62,122 nucleotides of DNA from Kiritimatiellia bacterium. Its GTDB lineage: Bacteria > Verrucomicrobiota > Kiritimatiellia > RFP12 > UBA1067. This document shows, piece by piece, positions 44,722 to 53,339 of this stretch (positions within the stretch are counted from its first letter, which is position 1; every line of letters starts with the position of its first letter). The position numbers and the translations under genes were made by a program. Below the pieces are notes generated by a model. It made no database searches, was not told where the DNA came from, and saw nothing but the letters and a program-made list of their open reading frames with translations. The stretch lies in the NCBI GenBank assembly GCA_017395505.1, contig JAFPUH010000009.1, positions 1 to 62,122 of the forward strand. Reading direction: 5' to 3'.

Positions 44722-45404
44722 CAGATGAAGAAGTAAAGGACCGCAGGCGCTATGAGAAGCGAATCGAACATGTCGAGGAATCCGCCCATGCCGTTCGTGA
44801 TCTTCATGGTCGATGAATCCTTGACGCCGACCCAACGCTTCAACTTCGACTCGACGAGATCGCCGAACGTACCCACGACGGCCGCTGCGACGCCAAACGC
44901 CAGAGCCTTTGGAAACGCGAAGCCGGTCGCGGGAATGAAGCAGCCCGAAACGAGACAGGAGGCGAATATCGACCCCGCCATGCCCTCCCAGCTCTTGTTG
45001 GGCGAGATCGTCGGGCACATCTTGTGGTTGCCGCCCTTCATAAGCTTCGCGGAGCTGAGGCCGAAAGCGAACCCTCCGACGTCGGAGAACTTGACGATCG
45101 CTATGATGTAGAGCAGCATGACGTTGCCGTGGACAAAAGCCGTCTTGGCGAGCATCCAAAGCCCGCCGGCGATAACGGCTGCGCCAATTGCGGAGAACGC
45201 GGTGAAGGCGATTGGCGATGGCGCGGCGGAAGATCCGCGCGAGGCGATCTTCATCTTCAGAAGCTGCACATACTCCATCTCCGCAAGCGCTATGAGGCAG
45301 CACACGACAGGCATTATCGCGATCGGCGGCGTGAACAGAACGGCGCATATCACTATCGCACCGACGAAAAGCCCGGTGAACGTACGCTTGGCAACAGGAT
45401 TCAT
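44721..45404 (-). CDS. cdsA: phosphatidate cytidylyltransferase
   Basis: CdsA makes CDP-diacylglycerol for phospholipid synthesis. The 227 residues contain ISPNKSWEGMAGS and the signature GDLVESKLKRWVGVKDSS ... GMGGFLDMFDSLL, with about six membrane helices. It is somewhat short for the family. ATG at 45404 overlaps the uppS stop (ATGA), the classic uppS-cdsA order. Confidence 0.93.
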   Translation of the reverse strand: MNPVAKRTFTGLFVGAIVICAVLFTPPIAIMPVVCCLIALAEMEYVQLLKMKIASRGSSAAPSPIAFTAFSAIGAAVIAGGLWMLAKTAFVHGNVMLLYIIAIVKFSDVGGFAFGLSSAKLMKGGNHKMCPTISPNKSWEGMAGSIFASCLVSGCFIPATGFAFPKALAFGVAAAVVGTFGDLVESKLKRWVGVKDSSTMKITNGMGGFLDMFDSLLIAPAVLYFFI

Positions 45405-46078
45405 TTCAGCCTACCCCCCATTCTTCGTTCGCGCTTCGAGTATGAAGCCAACGCCTTGTCGAACTCGGCCCGGTCGAAGTCGGGCCAAAGCACGTCCGTG
45501 AAATAATATTCGCTGTATGCGGATTCCCAGAGAAGGAAATTGCTCGTCCTCAGTTCTCCGCTCGTCCTGACTATGAGGTCGGGGTCGGGAATGTCGGGCG
45601 CATAAAGGAAAGACCTGAAGTCCTCTTCGGTTAGAGGCTTGCCGGGATTGGTCTTGCGCCATTCGTTGGCGGCGTCGACTATCTCGGCGCGCCCGCCATA
45701 GCTCAGCGCAACGGCCAAGGTAAAGTCGCCGCCCCTGGTATGCTCCTCAAGCGCCGCTATCTCGCGCTGTATCTTCGTCGAGAGGTCGGCCTTGCGACCT
45801 ACGACGCGGAAACGGACGCCGTTCGAGACGAGCTCCTTCTCCTTAGAGCGCATGTAGTTGGACAAAAGCTTCATCAGTCCGGAGACCTCGGCCTTGGAGC
45901 GCTTCCAATTCTCCGTCGAAAAGGCGTAGACCGTGAGGTACCGTATGCCGGCTTCGCGACAGTAGTGCATGACGCGGTCAAGCGCCTCGGCACCGGCGCG
46001 GTGGCCGGAGATCCTCGGCTTGTTGCGGGCCTTGGCCCACCTGCCGTTGCCGTCCATGATTATCGCGAGATGTTCCAT
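45401..46078 (-). CDS. uppS: undecaprenyl diphosphate synthase
   Basis: UppS builds the C55 lipid carrier for wall synthesis. The 225 residues start MEHLAIIMDGNGRWAK and include GHRAGAEALDRVM, YAFSTENWKRS and DLIVRTSGELRTSNFLLW, all diagnostic. The ATG at 46078 is 7 bases after TATAAT, so the message for uppS-cdsA-capD-nhaC is probably leaderless. Confidence 0.95.
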   Translation of the reverse strand: MEHLAIIMDGNGRWAKARNKPRISGHRAGAEALDRVMHYCREAGIRYLTVYAFSTENWKRSKAEVSGLMKLLSNYMRSKEKELVSNGVRFRVVGRKADLSTKIQREIAALEEHTRGGDFTLAVALSYGGRAEIVDAANEWRKTNPGKPLTEEDFRSFLYAPDIPDPDLIVRTSGELRTSNFLLWESAYSEYYFTDVLWPDFDRAEFDKALASYSKRERRMGGRLK

Positions 46079-46085
46079 TGGCGAT

Positions 46086-46094
46086 ATTATACCA
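46086..46094 (-). promoter_or_regulatory. extended -10 promoter of uppS, leaderless start
   Basis: TGGTATAAT, TATAAT at 46091-46086, seven bases before the uppS ATG. It lies just after the pyrD stop. Confidence 0.65.
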
Positions 46095-46098
46095 AAAA

Positions 46099-47037
46099 TC
46101 AGTCCTGAAGCGCACCCGTAAGGTCGCCGACGGATGAGAAGCCATGCCGCGCGCAGTAGTCGGCGATGCCGTCGCACACCTTCCCGGCGACTGAAGGATC
46201 GGTGAATGTGGCCGTTCCGACAGCTACAGCGGTGGCACCGGCAAGCAGGAACTCTATCGCATCAGATGCATCGTAGACCCCGCCCATGGCGAGAATCGGC
46301 AGATTGGTGGCCTTGTGGGCGTCATAGACAAGCTTCACGGCGGCAGGATGTATTCCGCGGCCTGAAAGTCCGCCAGTCCTGTTGGCAAGCACCGGGCGGC
46401 GCTTCTCGATGTCTATCACCATGGCCGGGATGGTGTTTATCATCGAGAGGGCGTCGGCCCCGCCATGCTCGCACGCCTTTACGTAAAGCCTGATATCGGG
46501 AACGTTCGGCGCAAGCTTCACGATAAGAGGCAGCGTAGTCTTCTCGCGGACCGCCGAAACAAGGCGCCGCAGCACTTCGGGATCTTGTCCGAAGGTGTGG
46601 CCGCCCTCCTTCACGTTGGGGCAGCTGACGTTGCACTCTATGGCACGGATGACCCGGCCGGACTCGCCCTGGCTGGCCTCGGTAAGGCGCTTCGCGACCT
46701 CGGCATACTCCTCAATGCTGCCGCCCCATATGTTGACTATCATGGGCGGCGCATCCTTCACCTGGTCCATGTAATGGGGAACGGTAATGTCGAGGAAGTG
46801 GTCGATTCCCGTGCCTTGAAGACCAATGGCGTTGACGAGGCCACCCGGAACCTCTGCATGGCGCGGCATGGAGTTGCCGGGCCAGGGATCGAGCCGAATG
46901 CCCTTCGCGGTGACCGCACCGAGCTTCGAGTAGTCGAGCGCGCCGAGGTATTCGAAACCGTATCCGAACGTTCCGCTCGCGGTTGCGACCGGCGTCGACA
47001 TGGCAAGTCCGCCCAGATTTACGCTCAAGTCAACCAT
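46099..47037 (-). CDS. pyrD: dihydroorotate dehydrogenase, class 1B
   Basis: PyrD oxidises dihydroorotate to orotate in pyrimidine synthesis. The 312 residues begin MVDLSVNLGGLAMSTPVATASGTFGYG, with NVSCPNVKEGGHTFG, the FMN-binding TGGLSGRGIHP, and GGVYDASDAIEFLLAGA. The neighbouring pyrK shows it is the NAD-linked 1B form. It starts 4 bases after the pyrK stop. Confidence 0.94.
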   Translation of the reverse strand: MVDLSVNLGGLAMSTPVATASGTFGYGFEYLGALDYSKLGAVTAKGIRLDPWPGNSMPRHAEVPGGLVNAIGLQGTGIDHFLDITVPHYMDQVKDAPPMIVNIWGGSIEEYAEVAKRLTEASQGESGRVIRAIECNVSCPNVKEGGHTFGQDPEVLRRLVSAVREKTTLPLIVKLAPNVPDIRLYVKACEHGGADALSMINTIPAMVIDIEKRRPVLANRTGGLSGRGIHPAAVKLVYDAHKATNLPILAMGGVYDASDAIEFLLAGATAVAVGTATFTDPSVAGKVCDGIADYCARHGFSSVGDLTGALQD

Positions 47038-47041
47038 GCCA

Positions 47042-47821
47042 TCACTCCCAGACAAGATCCTCGGCCCGAAATACCGGACCCTCGACACAGCAGCGCGAAT
47101 TGCCGCGGACGGTCTTCTGTATGCATGCGTAGCACGCGCCTACGCCGCAGATCATATGGCGATCCATCGAAATCCATCCGCGCGAGGCGGTGCCTGTCGC
47201 CCGCAAGGCCACAGCCTTCAGCATGGGATCGGGACCGCAGGCGAAAAGCTCGAACCTGCCACCGGTCTCGCGAAGACGCGCCAGCTCGTCGTCGAGGGGA
47301 TCTGTCACGAGCCCCTTCACGCCCTCGCTGCCGTCGTTGGTCGCAAGAAACACATCTACGCCAAGCGAACGAAACCTGTCGACCGCAAGAAGGTCGGCCT
47401 TTGTCCTGCCGCCGATGAAAATCTTGACGTCGGCCTGCCCCGAAGACTTGAGCGCACGCGCCAGAAAGTGGAGAGGCGCGACGCCGTAGCCACCGCCGAC
47501 AAGCATGGCGGATCCGTCGCAAACCGTCGGGAAGCCATGTCCGAGAGGACCAAGCACGCGCAGGACATCGCCGACCTTTACGGAATTCAGGGCGGCGGTT
47601 CCCCTGCCTACCGTCTTGTAGAGGATAGAGACCTTTCCGTCGGCCGCGTCGAAAACGCTGAACGGACGCCTCAGGGCGCTCGCCTCGAGAGAGGGAACCT
47701 TGACGTGCACAAACTGCCCGGGCGAGAGCGACTTCGCCATTTCCGGCGCCTCGAAGACGAGGAAACGGTAGCCCGCACCTATCTCGCTGTGCTCCAAGAC
47801 CTTTGCTGAAGCGTCTTGCAC
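47042..47821 (-). CDS. pyrK: dihydroorotate dehydrogenase electron transfer subunit
   Basis: PyrK carries FAD and a [2Fe-2S] cluster and links PyrD to NAD. The 259 residues show FAD binding (ALRRPFSVFDAADGKVSIL), NAD binding (MLVGGGYGVAPLHFLA) and the cluster cysteines in CGVGACYACIQK ... CCVEG. GTG at 47821, five bases after the SPFH gene stop, is taken as start because no ATG fits the expected N-terminus. Confidence 0.92.
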   Translation of the reverse strand: MQDASAKVLEHSEIGAGYRFLVFEAPEMAKSLSPGQFVHVKVPSLEASALRRPFSVFDAADGKVSILYKTVGRGTAALNSVKVGDVLRVLGPLGHGFPTVCDGSAMLVGGGYGVAPLHFLARALKSSGQADVKIFIGGRTKADLLAVDRFRSLGVDVFLATNDGSEGVKGLVTDPLDDELARLRETGGRFELFACGPDPMLKAVALRATGTASRGWISMDRHMICGVGACYACIQKTVRGNSRCCVEGPVFRAEDLVWE

Positions 47822-47826
47822 AGAGC

Positions 47827-48750
47827 TCAGGCCTCGACTTTCTTGACAACGCTCGTACAAGCCTTGAGAACGCCCGCGACATCCGCCAGATTCGACGGAA
47901 TGATCATCGTGTTGTTCGTCTTGGCCAGGTTGCCGAACTGCGAAAGGTACTGCTGCGCAAGCTGCATGTTGACCGACTCTATGCCGCCCTTGCCGTTGAT
48001 CGCCTCAGCGACCTTGGTTATTCCGGCGGCCTGAGCCTCGGCGACAAGCAGTATCTCCTTGGCGCGGCCCTCGGCCTCGTTTATGCGGCGGGCCCGCTCG
48101 CCTTCCGAAAGCGCAATCGCCTGCTGGCGCTCGCCTTCCGCACGGTTTATCTTGGACTGCCGCTCGCCTTCAGACTCCGCAATCATGGCGCGCTTCTCGC
48201 GCTCAGCACGCATCTGCTTCTCCATCGCGTCGCGGATGGACTGAGGAGGCGTAATGTTCTTTATCTCGTAGCGCGTCACCTTTATGCCCCAGGGATCGCT
48301 CGCCTTGTCAACGGCGGCGACGATGGCGGCGTTGATCGAGGTTCGCTCCTCGAAGCTGCGGTCAAGGTCAAGCTTGCCCATTTCCGAACGCATGGTGGTC
48401 TGGGCGAGCTGGGTAGTGGCGAAGAGGTAGTTGCCGATGCCGTAGCTGGCCTTTGCGGCATCCATGACCTGCATGTAGAGTATGCCGTCGACGGACACGG
48501 CTATGTTGTCCTTCGTTATGCACTCCTGCGGGGGCACGTCGATCGCCTGCTCCTTGAGCGTGTGCCTGTAGGCGACACGGTCGAAGAACGGTATGAGTAT
48601 GTGGAAGCCGGCGTCGAGGGTGCAGCGGTAGCGGCCGAGACGCTCGACTATGTATGCAGTCTTCTGCGGCACTATGACCGCTGTCTTCATTATGGCGATC
48701 AGCACTATGAGTGCGACTATCGCAAAGAATATCAAGCCTCCACTTACCAT
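47827..48750 (-). CDS. SPFH/stomatin-family membrane protein
   Basis: 307 residues: an N-terminal membrane helix (IFFAIVALIVLIAIM), an SPFH domain (VIVPQKTAYIVERLGRYRCT; ITKDNIAVSVDGILYMQV), then an Ala/Glu-rich coiled coil (EREKRAMIAESEGERQSKIN). This is the QmcA/YbbK type that forms oligomers in the membrane and partners NfeD proteins. The NfeD gene lies just upstream. AAGGAGG stands 7 bases before the ATG. Confidence 0.9.
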   Translation of the reverse strand: MVSGGLIFFAIVALIVLIAIMKTAVIVPQKTAYIVERLGRYRCTLDAGFHILIPFFDRVAYRHTLKEQAIDVPPQECITKDNIAVSVDGILYMQVMDAAKASYGIGNYLFATTQLAQTTMRSEMGKLDLDRSFEERTSINAAIVAAVDKASDPWGIKVTRYEIKNITPPQSIRDAMEKQMRAEREKRAMIAESEGERQSKINRAEGERQQAIALSEGERARRINEAEGRAKEILLVAEAQAAGITKVAEAINGKGGIESVNMQLAQQYLSQFGNLAKTNNTMIIPSNLADVAGVLKACTSVVKKVEA

Positions 48751-48786
48751 GACTTACCTCCTTAGTGCAGTTGCCTGCCTGTTGCT

Positions 48787-49233
48787 TCAAACGGCCGCCA
48801 CCTTGACGGTCAGATTGTTTTGCGAGACTACGCGAACATCGACTCCGGCATCGAGCGAGGAATCGGACGCAGCGGTCCACTCCGCATCACCCAGCATCAC
48901 GCGCCCTGTGAGCGGAGGTTTGATCGCGACGGTCACCTTGCCTAGGCGACCGACGTTTTCGTTCTCGAAATCGGTTCCATCCGTCACGACCCTTCCGGTG
49001 AACACCTTCTGAACCCAGCGACGAAGGAATACGAGATAGAGAATCGAAAACGCGGAAAAGGCGGCGAGCTGCCATGTCAGATCGAAAGCGTCGCCTATCG
49101 CAAAGCGGAAAACACCCACGGTCGCTGCCGAAAGGCCGAAGAAGAAGATCACGAAGCCCGGGGCCATGAGCTCCATGAGCATCAAGAAGGCGCCAAGATA
49201 CATCCAAAGCCAGCCACAAGAGAGAAAGCTCAT
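48787..49233 (-). CDS. NfeD-family protein, short form
   Basis: 148 residues with three to four membrane helices (WLWMYLGAFLMLMELMAPGFVIFFFG) and a C-terminal OB-like domain (VGRLGKVTVAIKPPLTGRVMLGDAEW ... VRVVSQNNLTVKV, split here). The protease part of long NfeD proteins is absent. It pairs with the SPFH gene downstream. ATG at 49233 overlaps the dnaX stop (ATGA). Confidence 0.88.
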   Translation of the reverse strand: MSFLSCGWLWMYLGAFLMLMELMAPGFVIFFFGLSAATVGVFRFAIGDAFDLTWQLAAFSAFSILYLVFLRRWVQKVFTGRVVTDGTDFENENVGRLGKVTVAIKPPLTGRVMLGDAEWTAASDSSLDAGVDVRVVSQNNLTVKVAAV

Positions 49234-50579
49234 ATCTTATGTTCCTTTATGTCGACGACCGTCGCACCGGGCATGATCGCCAGCAGGTCGTTCAGTTTCT
49301 TGTCGTTGAGGATATCCTCGCGAGAGATTGCAGGGGCTGGGGCGGCCACAGGCGGCTCGACCGCAGGCGACTCGGGCCGAAGCTGCGGGGTTTGCGGCTG
49401 GCGAATCTCTATCTTCGCGGCAAAACCCTCAGTCTTGAGCGCTCGCACAGCACGCATAAGCTCCTCTATCGTAGCTGTCGTGGCTATGCGCGAGGCGCGA
49501 ATCAGAGACATTTCGATCAAGGTACGAACGCTAAGCACGTAGCGGAGCCGGTCCTCCATATCCGCTATCTGGTCGCAGACGCGAAAGACGCGTCCGGCAT
49601 CGACCTTCTTGGCCTGTTCGACAAGAACCTTGATCTGGTCCGCCGTCGCGGTAAGCGACTTGGAATTGGGCCCAAGCGCCTGTACTACGACTAGATTGCG
49701 GAAATGCTGCAGCAGTTCGCCGGCGAGCCGGCGCATATTCTTGCCGGCCGAATCGAACATCTCTATGGAGGAGAGTATCCCGGCCGTGTCGCCGGACAGT
49801 ATCGCGCCGGCAAGCGTCTCGAGGGCGGAACGCGACACGAGGCCGAATACGCCGAGGGCATCCTCTTCGGTCACCCTGTCGCCCTTGAAGGAAATAAGCT
49901 GGTCAAGGGAGGATAGCGCGTCGCGCATACCGCCCTCCGCTCCTCGGGCGATGGCCAACAGGGCGTCGTCTTCAGCGGATATCCCCTCGCAGGCGCAGAC
50001 GTGCCTAAGGCGCGAGACGATATCGTTCGTCTGGATACGGCGAAGGTCGAAGCGCTGGCAGCGCGAGATTATCGTCGGCAGAACCTTGTCGCCCTCAGTA
50101 GTAGCAAAGATAAACCGCACATGGGGCGGCGGCTCCTCAAGCGTCTTGAGAAGCGCGTTCCAAGCCGCATTCGAAAGCATGTGGCACTCGTCGATTATGT
50201 AGATCTTGTAGCGGGACGAGGCCGGCTTGAACTCGACGGACTCTATTATCGGCTTTACATCGTCGACCTTGTTGTGGGAGGCTGCGTCCAGTTCGGTAAC
50301 GTCGAGGGAACGCCCGGCAGCGATCTCGCGGCAGTTTACGCACTCGCCGCAAGGCTCCACGCCCTTGGGGGTCTGACAGTTGAGGGCCTTGGCGAATATT
50401 CTCGAAAGCGTCGTCTTGCCGATTCCGCGCGGCCCGATGAATAGATACGCGTTCGCGATCCTGTTCGACTCGATGGCGTGACGCAAAGTCTTGACCACAT
50501 GCTCCTGCCCGACAACGTCGTCAAACGTCTTGGGACGGTACTTCAGCGGCAGGGCGATGTGTTGATTCGTTTCTAGCAT
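49230..50579 (-). CDS. dnaX: DNA polymerase III subunits gamma/tau
   Basis: DnaX is the clamp-loader ATPase. The 449 residues have Walker A GPRGIGKTTLSR, a zinc site CQTPKGVEPCGECVNC, IDECHMLSNAAWNALLKTLEEPP and the sensor region. The C-terminal part beyond residue 370 is short, Ala/Pro-rich, and no slippery sequence for a frameshifted product was found. ATG at 50579 is 7 bases after TATAAT: probably leaderless. It leads dnaX, nfeD, SPFH, pyrK, pyrD. Confidence 0.95.
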   Translation of the reverse strand: MLETNQHIALPLKYRPKTFDDVVGQEHVVKTLRHAIESNRIANAYLFIGPRGIGKTTLSRIFAKALNCQTPKGVEPCGECVNCREIAAGRSLDVTELDAASHNKVDDVKPIIESVEFKPASSRYKIYIIDECHMLSNAAWNALLKTLEEPPPHVRFIFATTEGDKVLPTIISRCQRFDLRRIQTNDIVSRLRHVCACEGISAEDDALLAIARGAEGGMRDALSSLDQLISFKGDRVTEEDALGVFGLVSRSALETLAGAILSGDTAGILSSIEMFDSAGKNMRRLAGELLQHFRNLVVVQALGPNSKSLTATADQIKVLVEQAKKVDAGRVFRVCDQIADMEDRLRYVLSVRTLIEMSLIRASRIATTATIEELMRAVRALKTEGFAAKIEIRQPQTPQLRPESPAVEPPVAAPAPAISREDILNDKKLNDLLAIMPGATVVDIKEHKI

Positions 50580-50586
50580 CGGTTAT

Positions 50587-50595
50587 ATTATACCA
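50587..50595 (-). promoter_or_regulatory. extended -10 promoter of dnaX, leaderless start
   Basis: TGGTATAAT, TATAAT at 50592-50587, with 7 bases to the dnaX ATG at 50579. Confidence 0.65.
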
Positions 50596-50603
50596 TAAGG
50601 GTG

Positions 50604-50621
50604 GCGGTATGGCTATACCGC
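50604..50621. promoter_or_regulatory. perfect inverted repeat next to the dnaX promoter
   Basis: GCGGTAT-GGCT-ATACCGC: a 7-bp perfect inverted repeat around a 4-base centre. It touches the prmC stop codon and covers the place where a -35 would be for the dnaX promoter. It may be an operator or a transcript-end hairpin of prmC; no U tract follows. Confidence 0.4.
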
Positions 50622-51481
50622 TACGGCAAAATCGCAGATGCGTAGCGGTCGTGTCCGGCGAAGTCCCGCTCGATGGATATGCTCTCAAAACCGTAGCCTT
50701 GCATGAGCATTCTGAGCGATTCGCCTTGGCCTTCGCCGATTTCAAAGAAAACGGCGCCTCCCGGCTTGAGAATGTTCATGGCATCGCCGAGATACCTGTC
50801 ATAGAAGTCAAGGCCAGAGGCGCCTCCGTCCAAGGCAAGGCGCGGCTCAAAGTCGCGTACGCGCGGATCAAGCCGTTCGCACACAGCGCTCTCTATGTAT
50901 GGAGGGTTCGAGACGATCACGTCGACTATGCCTGGCTCGTCAAAATCGTCAAGTCCGTCCATCACAGCAAACTTTACGCGTCCATCCAAAAAGCACCTTG
51001 CGGCGTTCTCCTTCGCGAGAGTGACGGCATCCTCGCTGATGTCCGTCCCGAGAAACACTCCGCCGGCGGTGAACTCCTTTGCGATGCTGAGTATTATTGC
51101 CCCTGTGCCTGTGCCGACATCAACGACAAATGGATTGGCGTCTGCCGGCATTTTGCGAAGATGCTTCAAGACGCGAGTTACGAGCTCTTCGGTCTCTGGA
51201 CGCGGTATAAGCGCACGCCTGTCGCACTTGAGCGTAAGCGAGCGGAAGTCCCACTCGCCAAGCACATACTGCAGAGGCTCGCCGGCGATCAGCCGGCGCA
51301 TGCCCCTGCGCATCGCATCAAGATGCCTTTCGTGGGTCTCGTGATCGAGCACGGACACCAGAAAGCCGCGCGACGTCTTTGTGAGGCGCGAAGCCAAAAG
51401 CTCTGCGGCGACTTGAGCGTCGGGAACCCCCTTGGCATCAAGAAAAGACGCCGCCTTGGCAATCGTCTCGCGCCAGAGCAT
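50621..51481 (-). CDS. prmC: release factor glutamine methyltransferase
   Basis: PrmC methylates the GGQ glutamine of peptide release factors. The 286 residues contain an N-terminal helical domain (TSRGFLVSVLDHETH; GEPLQYVLGEWDF), SAM motif VVDVGTGTGAIILSIAKE and the active-site VSNPPYIES. The expected partner prfA is not adjacent. It follows the SSB-like gene by 3 bases. Confidence 0.93.
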   Translation of the reverse strand: MLWRETIAKAASFLDAKGVPDAQVAAELLASRLTKTSRGFLVSVLDHETHERHLDAMRRGMRRLIAGEPLQYVLGEWDFRSLTLKCDRRALIPRPETEELVTRVLKHLRKMPADANPFVVDVGTGTGAIILSIAKEFTAGGVFLGTDISEDAVTLAKENAARCFLDGRVKFAVMDGLDDFDEPGIVDVIVSNPPYIESAVCERLDPRVRDFEPRLALDGGASGLDFYDRYLGDAMNILKPGGAVFFEIGEGQGESLRMLMQGYGFESISIERDFAGHDRYASAILP

Positions 51482-51484
51482 TCT

Positions 51485-51874
51485 TTAGAACGGCATGTCG
51501 TCCAGATCGCCCGCGTCGACGAAATCCTCAGCCTCGACGGGAGCGGGAATCGGCTCGGTGGACGAACCGTCTTCCCTGATGATTTCAATCTTAAGGCCTG
51601 TCAGATCCGTGAAATAGCGATCTTTGCCGGATTTGGGGTCGTTCCATACGCGTCCGTCGATCGCAAAACGCACCTTGGCACGCTGCCCCTGCGAAATCCC
51701 GTCGAGAAGGCTGGTGGAATCCTTTTTGAAGGTAAATGCGATGTGGTTTGGCCACTTGGTCTCAGTGCCGATATCATCAGTAAGCACGATGTCACGCTTG
51801 GTGAAACCGCTGGAAAACGTCTGGAGATCGAGAACCTTCTCCACAACTCCAGTATATTCGTATATAGCCGCCAT
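51485..51874 (-). CDS. SSB-like OB-fold protein (DUF3127 type)
   Basis: 129 residues. The N-terminal 95 look like an OB fold (YEYTGVVEKVLDLQTFSSGFTKRDIVLTDD, split by loops). The acidic tail ends DAGDLDDMPF, the same kind of tip that SSB uses to recruit repair and replication proteins. DUF3127 proteins share this layout, so DNA binding is likely. AAGGAG lies 10 bases before the ATG. Co-transcribed with prmC. Confidence 0.7.
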   Translation of the reverse strand: MAAIYEYTGVVEKVLDLQTFSSGFTKRDIVLTDDIGTETKWPNHIAFTFKKDSTSLLDGISQGQRAKVRFAIDGRVWNDPKSGKDRYFTDLTGLKIEIIREDGSSTEPIPAPVEAEDFVDAGDLDDMPF

Positions 51875-51904
51875 TTATATTTGTCTCCTTGAAACTGTTG
51901 ATGA

Positions 51905-51912
51905 ATTATACA
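51905..51912 (-). promoter_or_regulatory. -10 promoter box of the SSB-like gene
   Basis: TATAAT at 51910-51905 preceded directly by TG. A leader of about 25 bases with AAGGAG follows. Confidence 0.45.
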
Positions 51913-51930
51913 TAAAATCAGCTATCGAAG

Positions 51931-52695
51931 TCAAGCGCGACGGCCCAGAAGCATGGCGGCTATTGTCCGCAAGGCAGAGACATCCCCCGGCAACCCCTCG
52001 AGAGCGGCTATGGCCGCATCTGTCGTCGCCTTTGCCAAGGCCTCGGTCTTTTCCAATCCGTACGGCGAGTCGCCGTCGAGGATATCGTCCTCGTACTGGA
52101 ATGCGAGCCCCAGGTTCAACGCGAACTTCTGAAGTCTCGCTATATCATCGTCGCCACCTCCGGCGGCAAGGCCACCCATCACGGCGGCAGCCACGAAGAG
52201 GTCTGCCGTCTTGTGCGTATAGATGTATTCGACATCCTTAGTCGCGGCAATGTCCTCAACTTGTCCCTGAACGACTCCTACGCCTGCGGCACCAAGCGCA
52301 TCGGCGATCCGGGCGACATTACGCGGAGCCTTTGCAAGAGACAGATAGGCCAGCGCCTGCAACGCGTCACCGACGAGAATCGCGTTTGCCTCGCCAAACT
52401 TCTTCCACACCGTGGGCTGGCCTCGACGCTCCTCGTCATTGTCCATGGCAGGAAGGTCGTCGTGGACAAGCGTATAGTTGTGCAGGATCTCTATCGCAGC
52501 AGCTGGATATCTGGCGTCTTCCGCCCTTCCACCAACGGCAAGCGCAGAGGCAAGGCAGATGAGCGGACGAATCCTCTTGCCTCCGGATCCGACAGCATAG
52601 CGCATCGCCTCTGAAAGTTCTGCGGGACGCTCGCCCTGCTTCGGCAGCACCTCATCGAGCGTCGCCTCGACCACAGCCTTGAGATCTTCTAACAT
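51931..52695 (-). CDS. ispA: polyprenyl (farnesyl/geranyl) diphosphate synthase
   Basis: A trans-prenyl synthase of 254 residues, making C10-C20 isoprenoid diphosphates. It has GSGGKRIRPLICLA, the first Asp-rich motif LVHDDLPAMDNDEERRG and the second FQYEDDILDGD. The two-residue insertion in the first motif (DDxxxxD) is that of IspA-type enzymes. It is slightly short at the C-terminus. It starts one base after the purN stop. Confidence 0.88.
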   Translation of the reverse strand: MLEDLKAVVEATLDEVLPKQGERPAELSEAMRYAVGSGGKRIRPLICLASALAVGGRAEDARYPAAAIEILHNYTLVHDDLPAMDNDEERRGQPTVWKKFGEANAILVGDALQALAYLSLAKAPRNVARIADALGAAGVGVVQGQVEDIAATKDVEYIYTHKTADLFVAAAVMGGLAAGGGDDDIARLQKFALNLGLAFQYEDDILDGDSPYGLEKTEALAKATTDAAIAALEGLPGDVSALRTIAAMLLGRRA

Positions 52696-52696
52696 T

Positions 52697-53317
52697 TCAG
52701 GCCTCCCCTATCCTTACGCGGCGGCCTTCTATGCGATAGCGTCCGGACGCGATTATGTTGAGAGCTTCGGGGAAGGCCAAATGCTCCTGAACCTGTATGC
52801 GGGCATGAAGCGACTCCGGGGTGTCGTCCTCAAGCACAGGCACGGCCTTCTGCACGATTATCGGCCCGGAGTCGGTTCCGGCATCCACGAAATGAACGGT
52901 CACACCTGCCACCTTGCAGCCATAGTCCAAGGCCTGAGTCCAGCTGTGCACACCCGGGAAAGCGGGCAACAGGGCGGGATGTATGTTGAGGACGCGGTTT
53001 GGGAAAGCCTCGAGAAGCTTCGGCTTTACTATGCGCATGAAGCCGGCAAGGACAACAGTATCCACACCTGCCGCCTTTAGCATCTCAATGCAGCGGTCTT
53101 CCGCCTGTCCCTCAAGCTTAGTCTTCCACGGGGCGCAGTCGAGATATTGGCACGGAATTCCGTGACGTTTTGCGCGGTCCAGTATCTTGGCGTCCTCCAC
53201 ATCGGCCAAGACAATCCTTATGTCGGCATCAAGCGAGCCTGCCTCTATGGCGTCGACTATCGATTGCATGTTCGAGCCTGCGCCCGAACCGAGAACCCCT
53301 AGATGTAGCTTACCCAT
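52697..53317 (-). CDS. purN: phosphoribosylglycinamide formyltransferase
   Basis: PurN formylates GAR in purine synthesis using formyl-THF. The 206 residues begin LHLGVLGSGAGSNMQSIVDA and contain the active-site segment RVLNIHPALLPAFPGVHSW and VHFVDAGTDSGPI. Its cofactor is made by the fhs product encoded 7 kb away. GGAAC lies before the ATG. Confidence 0.94.
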   Translation of the reverse strand: MGKLHLGVLGSGAGSNMQSIVDAIEAGSLDADIRIVLADVEDAKILDRAKRHGIPCQYLDCAPWKTKLEGQAEDRCIEMLKAAGVDTVVLAGFMRIVKPKLLEAFPNRVLNIHPALLPAFPGVHSWTQALDYGCKVAGVTVHFVDAGTDSGPIIVQKAVPVLEDDTPESLHARIQVQEHLAFPEALNIIASGRYRIEGRRVRIGEA

Positions 53318-53339
53318 AGTCTGTTGTTCCTGTTTGTGG

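Noticed and set aside
49230-50579. Programmed frameshift in dnaX giving gamma and tau
   Set aside because: No run of A with a following hairpin was found in the right region, and the C-terminal part is already short.
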